The notes beneath the pieces were generated by a model. It was not told the DNA's origin, ran no database searches, and saw only the letters and a program-made list of their open reading frames with translations. From assembly GCA_041396125.1 (NCBI GenBank), contig JAWKZG010000015.1:1-64000 (forward strand): a stretch of DNA of 64,000 nt, in the 5' to 3' direction. Below are positions 23,814 through 33,285 of the stretch, piece after piece. The stretch comes from JAWKZG01 sp041396125. Its GTDB lineage: Bacteria > Pseudomonadota > Gammaproteobacteria > Competibacterales > Competibacteraceae. How positions within the stretch are numbered: position 1 is the first letter of the stretch; the number at the start of each line of letters is the position of its first letter. Made by a program: the position numbers and the translations under genes.

Positions 23814-26800
23814 TCAGGCCTGCTTGCTGTTGATGATCCGTAGTGCCGGAGCGCGCCGCACAGGCGGCGTGCTGCTGGCGTCAAGCAATTGCTCCAGTGG
23901 TTGCGGTCGACCGATGCCGTAACCCTGCACAAAATCCACCCCGATGGTTTGCAGTTGATCGATGATCTGATCATTTTCGACGTATTCGGCAATGGTTTGT
24001 ACGCCCATAATCTGGGCGATATGGTTAATCGATTGCACCACCGCATGATCAACCGGGTTTTCAGTAAGTGTGCGCACGAAGCTGCCGTCAATTTTCAGGT
24101 AATCGACCGGAAACATTTTCAGGTAATTGACCGAACAGAAGCCACTGCCAAAATCGTCCAGGGCGATTCGGCAGCCGCGCTTTCTGAGCGCAGTGATGAA
24201 CTGGGTGGCCTGCACCAGATTGTTGATAGCGGCTGTTTCGGTGATCTCGAAACAGATATGCTCGGGTGGCACGCTGGAGTTGCTGATTTGTTCAAGGATG
24301 AACGCCAGCAGGGTTTTATCGTTCAGTGAGGTGCCGGACAGGTTCAGTGTCATGCTGACACCGGCTTCGCGATTAAAGAGTGTTGCATAGCGTTGCAGGG
24401 CGGTGCGGATGACCCAGCGATCAATCGAGGGCATCAGATCGTAGCGCTCGGCAGCCGGTATGAATGCACCCGGCAGAATGATATTGCCGTCACTGTCGCG
24501 CAGGCGGATCAGCAGTTCGTAAAATACGGGTTGAGTATCCGTGCTGTTTAGGCGTCGGATGGGCTGGCCGTAAAGGCAGAACTGCTCGTTTTCCAGTGCC
24601 TGACGCAGGTCGCAACGCGCTCCAGCTCCTGATGCCGGTGGAATGAGTCATTATCATCCGACTGGTATACGACAACCCGGTTGCGGCCCTGGCTCTTGGC
24701 TGCATAACAGGCGACATCGGCCTGGCTCAAAGCAGCCTCCATGTTATCGGTTTCGGCTGATATAGTGGTCAGACCGAGGCTGAGGCCGATTTCATAAATC
24801 CGCTCTTTCCAGCTGAACCGGATGTCCTGCACGGCGCTCACGATCTGTTCGGCAATCGTGATGGCTTTGTCCAGCGGACAGTTTTCCAGCAGCAGGCCGA
24901 ATTCGTCGCCACCGATGCGTGCCAGTGCATCGGTGTCACGTATCCGATGCTTGAGGACATGAGCGATCTGTTTGAGCAGAGCGTCCCCCGCGACGTGACC
25001 GGCGGTATCGTTGACGATTTTGAATTTATCCAGATCCAAATAACACAGGACATGCTGTTCCTGTGGCCGGCTCAGCGCCTTTTGCAGTCGTTCCTCGAAA
25101 GCATAGCGGTTTATCAGTCCGGTCAGGGCGTCATGTCTGGCCTGATGAGATATTTTACAATTCAGCTCGCGTGCCTCAGTGACATCCTGAAAGACCATCA
25201 CTGCGCCGTAAATTTTGCCGTCCGAATCACGGATCGGTGCGGCCGAATCCTGCACCGCATAGTGTTCGCCGGTACGACTGATCAGCTGGGTGTGCTCAGG
25301 CAGGCCGACGATATGCTGTTTTTCCAGGCAACGCTGGACCGGATTTTCTATCGGACGCAGGGTGGTGTCATCAATAATGACAAATATCTCTTCGAGAGGT
25401 TGTCCCTGCGCCTTTTCCAGCAGCCAGCCGGTTAGCGCCTCGGCCACCGGATTCATAAAAACGACACGGGCATTGGCATCGGTTGTAATAACGGCGTCAC
25501 CGATTGAGTGCAAGGTGACGTAGAGGCGTTCTTTTTCTTCCCAGAGTGCGTTGTCAGCATGTTGACGCTGCACCGCATCACCCAATACGTTAGCAACGCT
25601 TTCTAAAAAGCGCGCATCAGCTTCTGTGAACCGGTTGGGTTCTGTGCTATGAGTGCCCAGGACACCGAACGGAACGCTATCAGGGCCGGCGATCGTACAG
25701 CTGATCGAGCTTCTGATGCCGTGAGCGCTTTGTGTCGGGCTGCTGAAGCGGGTTTCCTGCTGCAGGTCGGTGACAATAACCGGTTGGCCATGGTTTAAGG
25801 TGTAGCCGGCCTGGGTGTTTAGCTCGGCAGTGACTGTCATTTTGCCAACCGCGCTGGTAAGCAAGCCAACACCTGCCCGCATCTGCAGTTTTGACTGCGC
25901 CGGGAGATACTCCAACACACTGCTGGAGCTCACATCCAGGGTTTCTGTGAGTAGTGTTGCCGCCTGCTCCAGTATTGTTTGCAGACGGGCACCGGCCAAC
26001 GCGCGCTGGCCGAGGCGGGCCACAGCAGCTTGTTGGGCGGTGCGCTGATTGAGGGTACGTTCGGCCCGATTTCGTTCGGTGACATCGGCGGCCACGGCCA
26101 GAATCCGCTTAACGGTTCCATCGGTATTGTACTCAGCACGTGCTGTCAGCATTACATCGATGGTATCGCCATTCTTTTTCACAAACTGACGCGGAATATC
26201 GCGAATATGACCATTCTTATAGACTTGCGGCAGGCTGATTTGCGCTTTCTGACGTGAGTCCTCGGTGACAAAGTCAAGTGCGAATTTTCCAATGACCTCT
26301 TCCTGCTGGTAACCCAGGGTGTCCAGCCAGCGCTGATTGACGTCCAGCAAGCGTCCCTGGGCGTCGACCGAGTGCATCATGACCGGGGTATCTTCATACA
26401 GCGAGCGATAACGTGCTTCGCTGGCCCGCAAGGCCTGATCATCCTGCAAACGCTGGCGCATGAATATGGCAATCAGCAGTGCCGGCAAAACCGTGACCCC
26501 GAGAAAGAGCTGCAGCCAGAGTATAATTTGTGCTGAGGTGGCGGGGGTCGCCAGAGTTAACCAGGGTACGGAGCTAGGGGTAGGCAGAATGATGATCATG
26601 GGCAATGGGCCATAACCGTGTACGGTTAATGAAATGGCAATCAGGGAAACCATTGCACCGGCCACAGCACAGCCGAAAAAGCCGAGCCGAAAGGCGGTCC
26701 AGATGAGTGCCGGCAGGAGCAGCAGCACCAGTGGTAAGAGGGATTGCGTAAATACCAGGACACTGAGCAAGATGACCAGTACCAGTGTCGTGATTGCCTC

Positions 26801-27417
26801 CCCCGGAGCTTTCAGCAAAGCTGTAATGTTACTGCGGGTGGCCGTTAATGCCAGTGGCGCAATGATCAGCATTCCCATGGCATCTGCGACCCACCAGGCT
26901 GGCCAGACCGCACTGAAATCGGCCCCGTAAGCAGTGTGAATCAACCATGCGCCGGCGCTAGCGCTGAGCGTCGGTGCCAGCAGGCCAGCCAGCGCGGCAC
27001 CGGTAAGCTGCTGCTGGATAGTCAGACTGGATGTATCGGTGCCACCAAGCAAACGACTAATCAGAAAAGCGCCGGCCAGAACTTCCAGGGCGTTACAGGC
27101 CGTAAAGCCAAGCGCCACCCATAACGCATCGCCAAACCATAGATTGGCGGCTACATTAGCGGCCAGACAGCCGCTTAGGTACAAAGGCCATACTCGCCAC
27201 CGGGCGACCGGCGGTGTTCGCAGCAGCGCAGCTAACAATAATGCATTTGGCGGCCACAGAGCAGCGACATTACCGGCTTCACGGGTCAACTCAATACCAA
27301 TCATTGCAGCAAGAAAAAGCCCAGGCTGAGCAATAAGGTTTTACTGAGCAGGGCCAGCGGAGTGGCTTGATCTAATGCAGTAAGCTGGGCGAGGCGTGAT
27401 TGTGTCTGCTGTTCCAT
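23814..27417 (-). pseudogene. MASE1-PAS-GAF-PAS-GGDEF-EAL cyclic-di-GMP protein, two frameshifts
   Basis: Large membrane c-di-GMP enzyme. From the ATG at 27415-27417 a short piece ends at 27305; one extra A in the A5 run at 27314-27318 joins it to the 918-residue main frame. This has an eight-helix MASE1 domain (about 1-275), PAS (YRSLYEDTPVMMHSVDAQGR), GAF, a second PAS (YVTLHSIGDAVITTDANARV), and GGDEF with intact RIGGDEFGLLL plus an upstream RDTD inhibitory site. A lost C near 24607 splits off the EAL domain, which shows ELLIRLRD, DDFGSGF, KIDGSFV and QGYGIGRP. Repaired, it is about 1200 aa with both synthase and phosphodiesterase domains. I expect the gene to be intact in reality. Confidence 0.8.
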
Positions 27418-27577
27418 AGGAAAAATGCTGTTCCCCCGCAATGTCCTGATGACATCATCCAGCCATCGCACTCACGGGCTAATTAATTAAAGTTACTGTG
27501 ATTTAAGCAAATTTTATGCCTATTCATTTAAATAGAAGAAAATGTTACCGTTTGTGTCGTGCAGAGCTATCATCATC

Positions 27578-27727
27578 AGATCGACGATTATGTTTCTGAC
27601 ACGGAAGCCTGGTCTCTGCCGGGAACCAGCAAGGAGTAATCTGCTGGCGAATCGCGCGTGTTAGCACGCGATCCTGACCGCTGAGGCAAGCAAGGGCCAC
27701 TGGAAACAGTGGCCCTTATTTTATTTT
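27578..27727 (+). ncRNA. Candidate small RNA in the 27418-27840 gap
   Basis: This gap holds no gene, yet a strong intrinsic terminator stands alone at 27692-27727. Upstream are two further hairpins: CCAGCA...TGCTGG around 27627-27648 with AGGAG in the loop, and ATCGCG...CGCGAT around 27651-27672. A weak promoter (TTACCG at 27544-27549, 17 bp, TATCAT) would start near 27578, giving about 150 nt. No known RNA family is recognised; GGA-containing loops hint at a CsrA-type binder. Prediction only. Confidence 0.35.
27692..27727 (+). terminator. Intrinsic terminator with 11-bp stem
   Basis: AAGGGCCACTG (27692-27702), loop GAAA, CAGTGGCCCTT (27707-27717), then ATTTTATTTT. A perfect stem with a stable tetraloop and a T-rich tail on the plus strand. 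No plus-strand gene ends before it, which is why a small RNA is proposed. Confidence 0.75.
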
Positions 27728-27765
27728 AGAGCGTATTATTTTCCTGGCAGGCGTTGCGACGCTTA

Positions 27766-27813
27766 TTGATGTGGATCAAAATATTTTTTGATTTGTCGTT
27801 TATTATGAGCCAA
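27766..27813 (+). promoter_or_regulatory. FNR/ANR class II promoter upstream of the Yip1-like genes
   Basis: TTGATGTGGATCAA at 27766-27779 is a perfect TTGAT-N4-ATCAA FNR/ANR box. A -10 TATTAT lies at 27801-27806, predicting a start at about 27813-27814, so the box is centred at -41.5, the class II activation position. A Shine-Dalgarno GAGGGGG and the GTG start at 27841 follow. The operon is therefore likely induced at low oxygen. Confidence 0.7.
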
Positions 27814-27840
27814 TAGCTGATACCGAGGGGGATATGTACA

Positions 27841-28446
27841 GTGGTACTGATTAATCATTTATTGGGGTTATTGCTGCAACCACAACAGGAATGGCAGGCG
27901 ATTCGGGATAATCCCAAGTCTATTACGCAGTGCTATCTGGAGCTTATTCTGATCCTGGCCTTGATTCCGCCGTTTGCCGGATTCTATGGCACCACCGAAA
28001 TCGGCTGGCAGTTGGGCTGGGAGACGCCGGTGAAATTGACAGTAGCCAGCGCGCTGCCGATAGCGATTCTGTATTACCTGGCGATTCTGATTGCGATCTT
28101 CCTGGTGGGTAAAGCAATTCACTGGATGGCGCAAACTTACGGCGCCAAACCGACGCTGGCAGATTGTGTCAAGCTGGCCGCGTTCACCGCTACGCCGTTA
28201 CTGCTGGTCGGCGTGGTTCAGTTTTATCCGGTCTTATGGGTCAATTTTCTGGCGGGTCTGCCAGCCTTGGCTTACACGGTATATCTGCTCTATACCGGGG
28301 TGCCGGTTATCATGAATATTTCGCAGGAGCGGGGATTTTTGTTTTCATCGGCGGTACTTACGTTTGGCCTGGTGTCCCTGGTGGCTTTATTGGCGGGAAC
28401 GGTCATATTATGGAGCCTGGGTTTTGCGCCTGCCTTTACGCACTAG
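27841..28446 (+). CDS. Yip1-family-like integral membrane protein, copy 1
   Basis: A 201-aa protein with about five membrane helices (LELILILALIPPFAGFYG, ALPIAILYYLAILIAIFLVG, LLLVGVVQFYPVLWV, LPALAYTVYLLYTGV, LVALLAGTVILWSLG). The pattern CYLELILIL...HWMAQTYGAKPTLADC...ATPLLL is the bacterial Yip1-type domain. It starts at a GTG preceded by GAGGGGG, behind an FNR-type promoter. The next gene is a close paralogue. No enzymatic motif is seen. In bacteria the family's role is poorly known; low-oxygen control and position ahead of the cbb3 oxidase suggest a membrane or respiratory adaptation, which is inference. Confidence 0.75.
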   Translation: MVLINHLLGLLLQPQQEWQAIRDNPKSITQCYLELILILALIPPFAGFYGTTEIGWQLGWETPVKLTVASALPIAILYYLAILIAIFLVGKAIHWMAQTYGAKPTLADCVKLAAFTATPLLLVGVVQFYPVLWVNFLAGLPALAYTVYLLYTGVPVIMNISQERGFLFSSAVLTFGLVSLVALLAGTVILWSLGFAPAFTH

Positions 28447-28479
28447 CGGGTCCAGCTCGCGACGAGGAGGTAATACAGC

Positions 28480-29082
28480 ATGATGTTGCGTTATATGCCG
28501 GGACTGTTATTCAGCTCGAAAAAAACCTGGAAAGCCATTCAGGACGCCAAGATTTCGATCGGCGAAGCCTATTCACAGTATGTGGTGATCCTGGCCCTGA
28601 TACCGCCCATCGCCGGGTTTGTCGGCACCACCCAGGTCGGCTGGCAGCTGGGTTTCGGTGACCCCGTCAAACTGACCACTAATAGCGCGCTTATCATTGC
28701 GGTATTGTTTTATTTCGCCATTCTGATCGCGGTGGGCCTGGTGGGTAAAGCGATCCACTGGATGGCGCAAACCTATGGTGCCGATCCAACCCTGGCGGAT
28801 TGCATCGTCCTGGCTGCGGGCACAGCCACACCGCTATTGCTGCTTGGAATTCTGCTGTTTTATCCGATGATGCTACTGGTTTTTCTGGTTGGTCTGGTGG
28901 CGCTGGCGATGGCGGTCTATCTGCTGTATTCGGGCGTGCCGGTCATGATGAATATCTCGGAAGACCGTGGCTTTCTGTTTTCGTCGTCGGTGGTGACATT
29001 TGGCCTGGTGGCGTTTGTCGCTATGCTGGCGATTACCGTTATTCTGTGGGGACTGGGGCTCGCGCCGGAGTATACTCACTAG
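28480..29082 (+). CDS. Yip1-family-like integral membrane protein, copy 2
   Basis: A 200-aa paralogue of the preceding gene, aligning over its whole length with shared blocks IPPIAGFVGTTQVGWQLG, GKAIHWMAQTYGA, PTLADC and ATPLLLLGILLFYP. The same membrane helices are predicted. The ATG at 28480 has GAGGAGG 9 nt upstream, a stronger site than copy 1, and the 33-bp gap suggests one transcript. Tandem duplication is evident; the two differ mostly in loops and the first helix. Function unknown. Confidence 0.75.
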   Translation: MMLRYMPGLLFSSKKTWKAIQDAKISIGEAYSQYVVILALIPPIAGFVGTTQVGWQLGFGDPVKLTTNSALIIAVLFYFAILIAVGLVGKAIHWMAQTYGADPTLADCIVLAAGTATPLLLLGILLFYPMMLLVFLVGLVALAMAVYLLYSGVPVMMNISEDRGFLFSSSVVTFGLVAFVAMLAITVILWGLGLAPEYTH

Positions 29083-29208
29083 TGCCGTTCGCACCTGTTG
29101 TGAAAACGCCGGTCAAACGGCAGTAAACCATTATTCAATCGTTCCGGCGTCTCAAGCCGGGACGATTTACATACTCTGCAACGCTAACAAAAAAGAAACC
29201 TGCCCGTT

Positions 29209-29982
29209 ATGACACAAGATAGTTCTGGCGTTCAAAATGCCGGTGCCCAAACCTGGTCAGCCGAGCGTTATGCCCGTAATGCCCGCTTTGTAGCGGAACT
29301 GGGTAGTCCGGTGGTTGAACTGCTGGCCCCACGACCCGGTGAACGCATCCTTGATCTGGGCTGTGGCGATGGCGCATTGACCGTGCAACTGGAGCGGGCT
29401 GGTGCCAGCGTGGTCGGGGTCGACAGCGCACCCGATCTGATCGCAGCGGCGCAGTCGCTGGGGCTGGATGCACGGTTGATGGATGCACGGCACGCCGCCA
29501 GCCAGCTTTTGGTAATCTACCAGACAGTGCTGCACTGGATGCTGCAGCCTGATGCGGTCCTGGTGGGGGTGAAACGGGCGCTCAAGCCGGGTGGCCGGTT
29601 TGTGGCCGAGTTCGGTGGACACGGCAATGTCGCTGCGATTGTTGTTGCTCTACTGGCGGTACTGGCGCGGCGCGGCATCGATGGCGTGCCGCTGATGCCG
29701 TGGTATTTCCCTAGTGACCAGGACTATCGTCAGAAGCTGGAGCAGCACGGTTTTGTTGTCCGGGACATCCAGCTGATACCGCGTCCCACGCCATTACCCA
29801 CCGACATGGCGGGCTGGCTGGATACGTTTACCGAGAGCTTTTTCCGTCCGCTGTCAGAACAGGATCGCGCCGCCGCCCAGGCGGAAGTACTGGCTTTATT
29901 GCGACCGGTACTGTGCGACAGCCAGGGGCAATGGACAGCAGACTATATGCGCCTGCGCTTTGCGGCGGTAGTGGCCGAATAA
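29209..29982 (+). CDS. Class I SAM-dependent methyltransferase
   Basis: A 257-aa Rossmann-fold methyltransferase. Seen: SAM-binding motif I ERILDLGCGDGALTVQL at about 45-61, motif II VVGVDSAPDLI with the acidic residue for the ribose, and motif after LHWM with ALKPGGRFVAEFGG. It resembles trans-aconitate and other small-molecule methyltransferases (Tam/UbiE-like). The stretch ARHAASQLLVIYQTVLHW does not look like the usual FDAVFSNAALHW and may hide a pair of compensating indels. It follows the Yip1 pair on the same strand after 126 bp. Substrate unknown. Confidence 0.85.
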   Translation: MTQDSSGVQNAGAQTWSAERYARNARFVAELGSPVVELLAPRPGERILDLGCGDGALTVQLERAGASVVGVDSAPDLIAAAQSLGLDARLMDARHAASQLLVIYQTVLHWMLQPDAVLVGVKRALKPGGRFVAEFGGHGNVAAIVVALLAVLARRGIDGVPLMPWYFPSDQDYRQKLEQHGFVVRDIQLIPRPTPLPTDMAGWLDTFTESFFRPLSEQDRAAAQAEVLALLRPVLCDSQGQWTADYMRLRFAAVVAE

Positions 29983-30018
29983 AGCAGGCCCAATTAAGAC
30001 AGATCAGATAAGACAGAC

Positions 30019-30684
30019 ATGACCGATCTTCCCGTGAGTTTGTTTCCATTCTGGGCGCAGCTGCTGGCCAGCACGGGGTCTGTGTTGTGTCTGCTGCTGA
30101 TAGTCTGGCGGCTGCCGCTGGCCTGGCTGAAGCAGACCCAGAATCAGCATTTATTGCTCGGCGCGACGGTTGCGGTTTTGTTGATATGGGCTTTTCGGGC
30201 CGGCATCAGTCCGGGTCTGTCGATTCATTTTCTGGGGGTGACCAGTCTGACCCTGATCTTCGGCTGGCGGCTGGCGCTGCTGAGTCTGGCTGTGGTCTGT
30301 GTAGGTATGGTGCTGGCCGGCAAAGAAACCTGGGCCAGCCTGGGGATTGTGTATCTGGTCAGTGCGGTCGCGCCGGTGGCGCTGAACTGGGGACTGTATC
30401 AATGGGTCAAGCGCCGCCTGCCCAAACACCTGTTTGTGTACCTGTTTGTCACGGTATTCGCTGCTGCCGCCCTGGTGAGTATCACAGTGACCGTGCTGAT
30501 GAGCCTGGTTATGATCGGTCTGGGTATCTACAGCTTTGACCAGATTGCCTACGAGTATCTCAGCTTTATCCCGTTGATAGCCTTGCCCGAAGCGGTGCTG
30601 AACGGCTTTGTCATGACCGGTCTGGTCATCCTGCGCCCGGCCTGGGTGACAACCTATGATGAAGCACTCTATCTGGGGCACTAG
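30019..30684 (+). CDS. CbiM-like energy-coupling-factor membrane protein
   Basis: A 221-aa polytopic protein with six or so membrane helices. The segments LSIHFLGVTSLTLIFGWRLAL and IALPEAVLNGFVMTGLVILRPAW, and the ending TYDEALYLGH, match proteins annotated as CbiM-type ECF transporter permeases. The typical CbiM N-terminal metal-binding His motif (MHI) is not seen at the start, so a metal substrate is not certain. No ATPase or other ECF subunit is adjacent. It ends 16 bp before an FNR box and upstream of the cbb3 oxidase genes. Role is inferred. Confidence 0.65.
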   Translation: MTDLPVSLFPFWAQLLASTGSVLCLLLIVWRLPLAWLKQTQNQHLLLGATVAVLLIWAFRAGISPGLSIHFLGVTSLTLIFGWRLALLSLAVVCVGMVLAGKETWASLGIVYLVSAVAPVALNWGLYQWVKRRLPKHLFVYLFVTVFAAAALVSITVTVLMSLVMIGLGIYSFDQIAYEYLSFIPLIALPEAVLNGFVMTGLVILRPAWVTTYDEALYLGH

Positions 30685-30700
30685 GTTATTTAGGCTTTCC

Positions 30701-30714
30701 TTGATATAAATCAA
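30701..30714. promoter_or_regulatory. Perfect FNR/ANR box upstream of ccoN
   Basis: TTGATATAAATCAA is a full TTGAT-N4-ATCAA palindrome, 301 bp before the ccoN start. cbb3 oxidase operons are classic FNR/ANR targets. If it acts from -41.5 the start would be near 30749, but the -10 there is weak, leaving a leader of about 265 nt. Confidence 0.7.
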
Positions 30715-30807
30715 AACCTCTTTTCTCCATTACTTTTAGTCTTGTCGGTTTTCAGAAGTCGTCTAAATCGGTTTAACCGGGCTGCAGGAACATCATCCGG
30801 CTGCAGC

Positions 30808-30844
30808 AAACGGGTCTGAAAAAAACAAAAATCCCGTTTTTTTT
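30808..30844 (+). terminator. Terminator-like hairpin in the ccoN leader
   Basis: AAACGGG (30808-30814) pairs with CCCGTTT (30833-30839) and is followed by a run of eight T within 30837-30844. The loop of 18 nt is long. It lies between the FNR box and ccoN, so it may end the upstream CbiM-like transcript or attenuate the ccoN leader. The rest of 30845-31015 shows no gene, only an AT-rich leader ending in AAGAGG before the ccoN ATG. Confidence 0.45.
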
Positions 30845-31015
30845 GTTTCAGTTTCAAAAGAATCTCGCGTTAACAGCAGCGCTGATTTTCTTGAAAAAGC
30901 CTTTTTTAGGCAGGCGTTACGGCAACACCGTATATGGTGCGGTGTGAAGTTCTTGTAAATTACAGACCATTCTCGGTAATAGTGTTATCGGTATCTGAAG
31001 CTAAGAGGTTTTCTT

Positions 31016-32431
31016 ATGGCTGAGCAGACAACGTACAACGATAAAGTAATACGTCAGTTTGCCATTATGACAGTGGTATGGGGCATTGTCGGAATGGCAG
31101 TTGGTGTATTGATCGCCGCCCAGCTGGCATGGCCGGCGCTGAATTTTGATATACCCTGGTTGACCTACAGCCGCTTGCGGCCCTTGCATACGAACGCGGT
31201 GATTTTCGCCTTCGGCGGCTCAGCCCTGTTTGCAACCTCGTATTATGTCGTGCAACGCACCTGTCAGGTCAGACTGATCAGCGACCGGGTGGCGGCATTT
31301 ACATTCTGGGGCTGGACGCTGGTTATTGTGTCAGCAGCAATCACCTTGCCGTTGGGGCTCACCAGCACCAAGGAATACGCCGAGCTGGAATGGCCGATTG
31401 ATATCCTGATCACAATCGTGTGGCTGTGCTACGCGTATGTGTTCTTTGGCACCATTCTGCGGCGCAAAGTCAAGCATATCTATGTTGCCAACTGGTTTTA
31501 CGGCGGCTTTATCCTGACGATTGCCATGCTGCATGTCGTTAACAGCGCTGCACTGCCGGTCAGTATGTGGAAATCCTATTCGGTTTATCCGGGTGCCATC
31601 GACGCCCTGGTGCAATGGTGGTATGGGCATAATGCCGTGGGCTTTTTCCTGACCGCTGGTTTCCTGGGCATGATGTATTATTTTGTGCCGCGTCAGGCTG
31701 AACGCCCGGTTTATTCGTATCGCCTGTCAGTCGTGCATTTCTGGGCCTTGATTTCGCTGTATATCTGGGCTGGTCCGCACCATCTGCATTACACCGCACT
31801 GCCCAACTGGGCGCAGTCGCTGGGTATGGTGATGTCCCTTATCCTGCTGGCACCAAGCTGGGGCGGCATGATCAACGGTATCATGACCCTGTCCGGGGCC
31901 TGGCATAAGCTGCGCACAGATCCCATCCTGCGTTTTCTGATCGTGTCGCTGTCGTTTTATGGGATGTCTACTTTTGAAGGCCCGATGATGTCGATCAAAA
32001 CGGTTAATGCGCTATCGCATTACACCGACTGGACGATCGGGCATGTGCATTCCGGCGCGCTGGGCTGGGTTGCCCTGATCTCCTACGGCGCACTGTATTT
32101 CATGATTCCGCGTCTGTACGGTAAAACCCAGATGTATAGCGTTCGGCTGATCGAATGGCATTTCTGGCTGTCCACCATCGGCATCGTTCTTTATATCACC
32201 GCCATGTGGATTGCGGGTGTCATGCAGGGTTTGATGTGGCGCGCGGTTAATGCCGACGGCACGCTGACCTACAGCTTTGTGGAAAGCCTGAAAGCGACCT
32301 TCCCGTATTATGTGGTTCGTTTCTCGGGCGGGGTGCTGTTTCTGATCGGAATTCTGATCATGGCTTATAACGTGTACAAGACCATCGCCAGCAAGCAGGC
32401 CGAGCCGGTCGCAGAAGTCCAGGCCGCTTAA
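31016..32431 (+). CDS. ccoN: cbb3-type cytochrome c oxidase subunit I
   Basis: The 471-aa catalytic haem-copper subunit, which reduces oxygen at high affinity and pumps protons. Twelve membrane helices are predicted. Haem and copper ligands are visible: LHTNAVIFAF (low-spin haem His), GHNAVGFFLTAGF, the IWAGPHHLHYTALP double His for CuB, and HVHSGALGWV near the high-spin haem. AAGAGG precedes the ATG. ccoO follows after 12 bp. The upstream region holds an FNR/ANR box. Length is normal. Confidence 0.97.
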   Translation: MAEQTTYNDKVIRQFAIMTVVWGIVGMAVGVLIAAQLAWPALNFDIPWLTYSRLRPLHTNAVIFAFGGSALFATSYYVVQRTCQVRLISDRVAAFTFWGWTLVIVSAAITLPLGLTSTKEYAELEWPIDILITIVWLCYAYVFFGTILRRKVKHIYVANWFYGGFILTIAMLHVVNSAALPVSMWKSYSVYPGAIDALVQWWYGHNAVGFFLTAGFLGMMYYFVPRQAERPVYSYRLSVVHFWALISLYIWAGPHHLHYTALPNWAQSLGMVMSLILLAPSWGGMINGIMTLSGAWHKLRTDPILRFLIVSLSFYGMSTFEGPMMSIKTVNALSHYTDWTIGHVHSGALGWVALISYGALYFMIPRLYGKTQMYSVRLIEWHFWLSTIGIVLYITAMWIAGVMQGLMWRAVNADGTLTYSFVESLKATFPYYVVRFSGGVLFLIGILIMAYNVYKTIASKQAEPVAEVQAA

Positions 32432-32443
32432 GGAGCACTTGCC

Positions 32444-33067
32444 ATGAATCATGAAAAAGTTGAAGTCAATATCGGCCTGATGGCAATTCTGGTGCTGGCG
32501 ACGGTGGCCGTCGGCGGGATCGTGGAAATCGTGCCGCTGTTCTTTATGCAGCAGACCACTGAGCCGGTCGAAGGCCTGAAACCGTATACTGCGGTACAGC
32601 TGGAAGGACGCGATATCTATATCCGCGAAGGCTGTACCGTGTGTCACTCGCAAATGATCCGGCCGTTCCGGGCCGAGACTGAACGCTACGGTCATTACTC
32701 GGTAGCCGGTGAATTCGTCTGGGAGCATCCCTTCCTGTGGGGTTCCAAACGCACCGGGCCTGATCTGGCACGGGTGGGCGGTCGCTACAGTGATGACTGG
32801 CACAAAGTCCATTTGATCAATCCCCGCGATGTCGTACCCGAATCCAATATGCCCGGCTTCCCCTGGCTGGCTGAAAACACGCTGGATGGTGCCTATACCG
32901 CTCGCAAAATGTCGGTATTGCGCACGCTGGGTGTGCCGTATACCGATGAAGACATCGCGCAGGCCGCCGAGCAGGTCAAGGGCGTAACCGAACTGAATGC
33001 GCTGGTGGCGTATCTGCAGCAGCTGGGTACCGCCCTGCCGCGGCGGCAGAATCCAAGCGGAGGGTGA
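32444..33067 (+). CDS. ccoO: cbb3 oxidase mono-haem subunit
   Basis: A 207-aa membrane-anchored c-type cytochrome that passes electrons to CcoN. One membrane helix lies near residues 9-32, followed by the haem-binding CTVCH in IREGCTVCHSQMIRPFRAE. The distal Met ligand is likely in PESNMPGFPWL. AGGAGC precedes the ATG. Its stop is 8 bp before the chosen ccoQ start. It is a standard member of the family with no oddities. Confidence 0.97.
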   Translation: MNHEKVEVNIGLMAILVLATVAVGGIVEIVPLFFMQQTTEPVEGLKPYTAVQLEGRDIYIREGCTVCHSQMIRPFRAETERYGHYSVAGEFVWEHPFLWGSKRTGPDLARVGGRYSDDWHKVHLINPRDVVPESNMPGFPWLAENTLDGAYTARKMSVLRTLGVPYTDEDIAQAAEQVKGVTELNALVAYLQQLGTALPRRQNPSGG

Positions 33068-33072
33068 GTGGC

Positions 33073-33285
33073 ATGCCGATGTTTCACGCAGTATTTACCG
33101 TGATTTTATTTCTGATTTTTATCGGTATTGTGATCTGGGCGTATGGGCCCAAGCGCAAAGCCGAGTTTGATGAGGCGGCCCGCTTGCCTTTTGCCGATGA
33201 GCCCAGCCCACCGGGTTCGGTGGGGGGAGCTTCTAGTTCATCGGACGCGCACCGCTCAGACGCTAAAAACGGAGAAAAAGCATGA
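33073..33285 (+). CDS. ccoQ: cbb3 oxidase small subunit
   Basis: A 70-aa protein with one membrane helix (AVFTVILFLIFIGIVIWAYG) and a charged tail containing FDEAARLPFADE, the usual CcoQ layout. CcoQ stabilises the oxidase. The ATG at 33073 follows GGAGGG; a GTG at 33064 or ATG at 33079 are alternatives. It overlaps the ccoP start by 4 bp (ATGA), showing coupling. Confidence 0.9.
   Translation: MPMFHAVFTVILFLIFIGIVIWAYGPKRKAEFDEAARLPFADEPSPPGSVGGASSSSDAHRSDAKNGEKA

Noticed and set aside
23814..24434. Separate stand-alone EAL protein
   Set aside because: Its reading continues the GGDEF protein after one missing base, with EAL residues ELLIRLRD encoded upstream of the apparent start.
27578..27727. 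Known riboswitch (cyclic-di-GMP, cobalamin) ahead of the Yip1/CbiM-like genes
   Set aside because: No conserved riboswitch core is visible and a terminator plus a separate promoter lie between it and the first gene.
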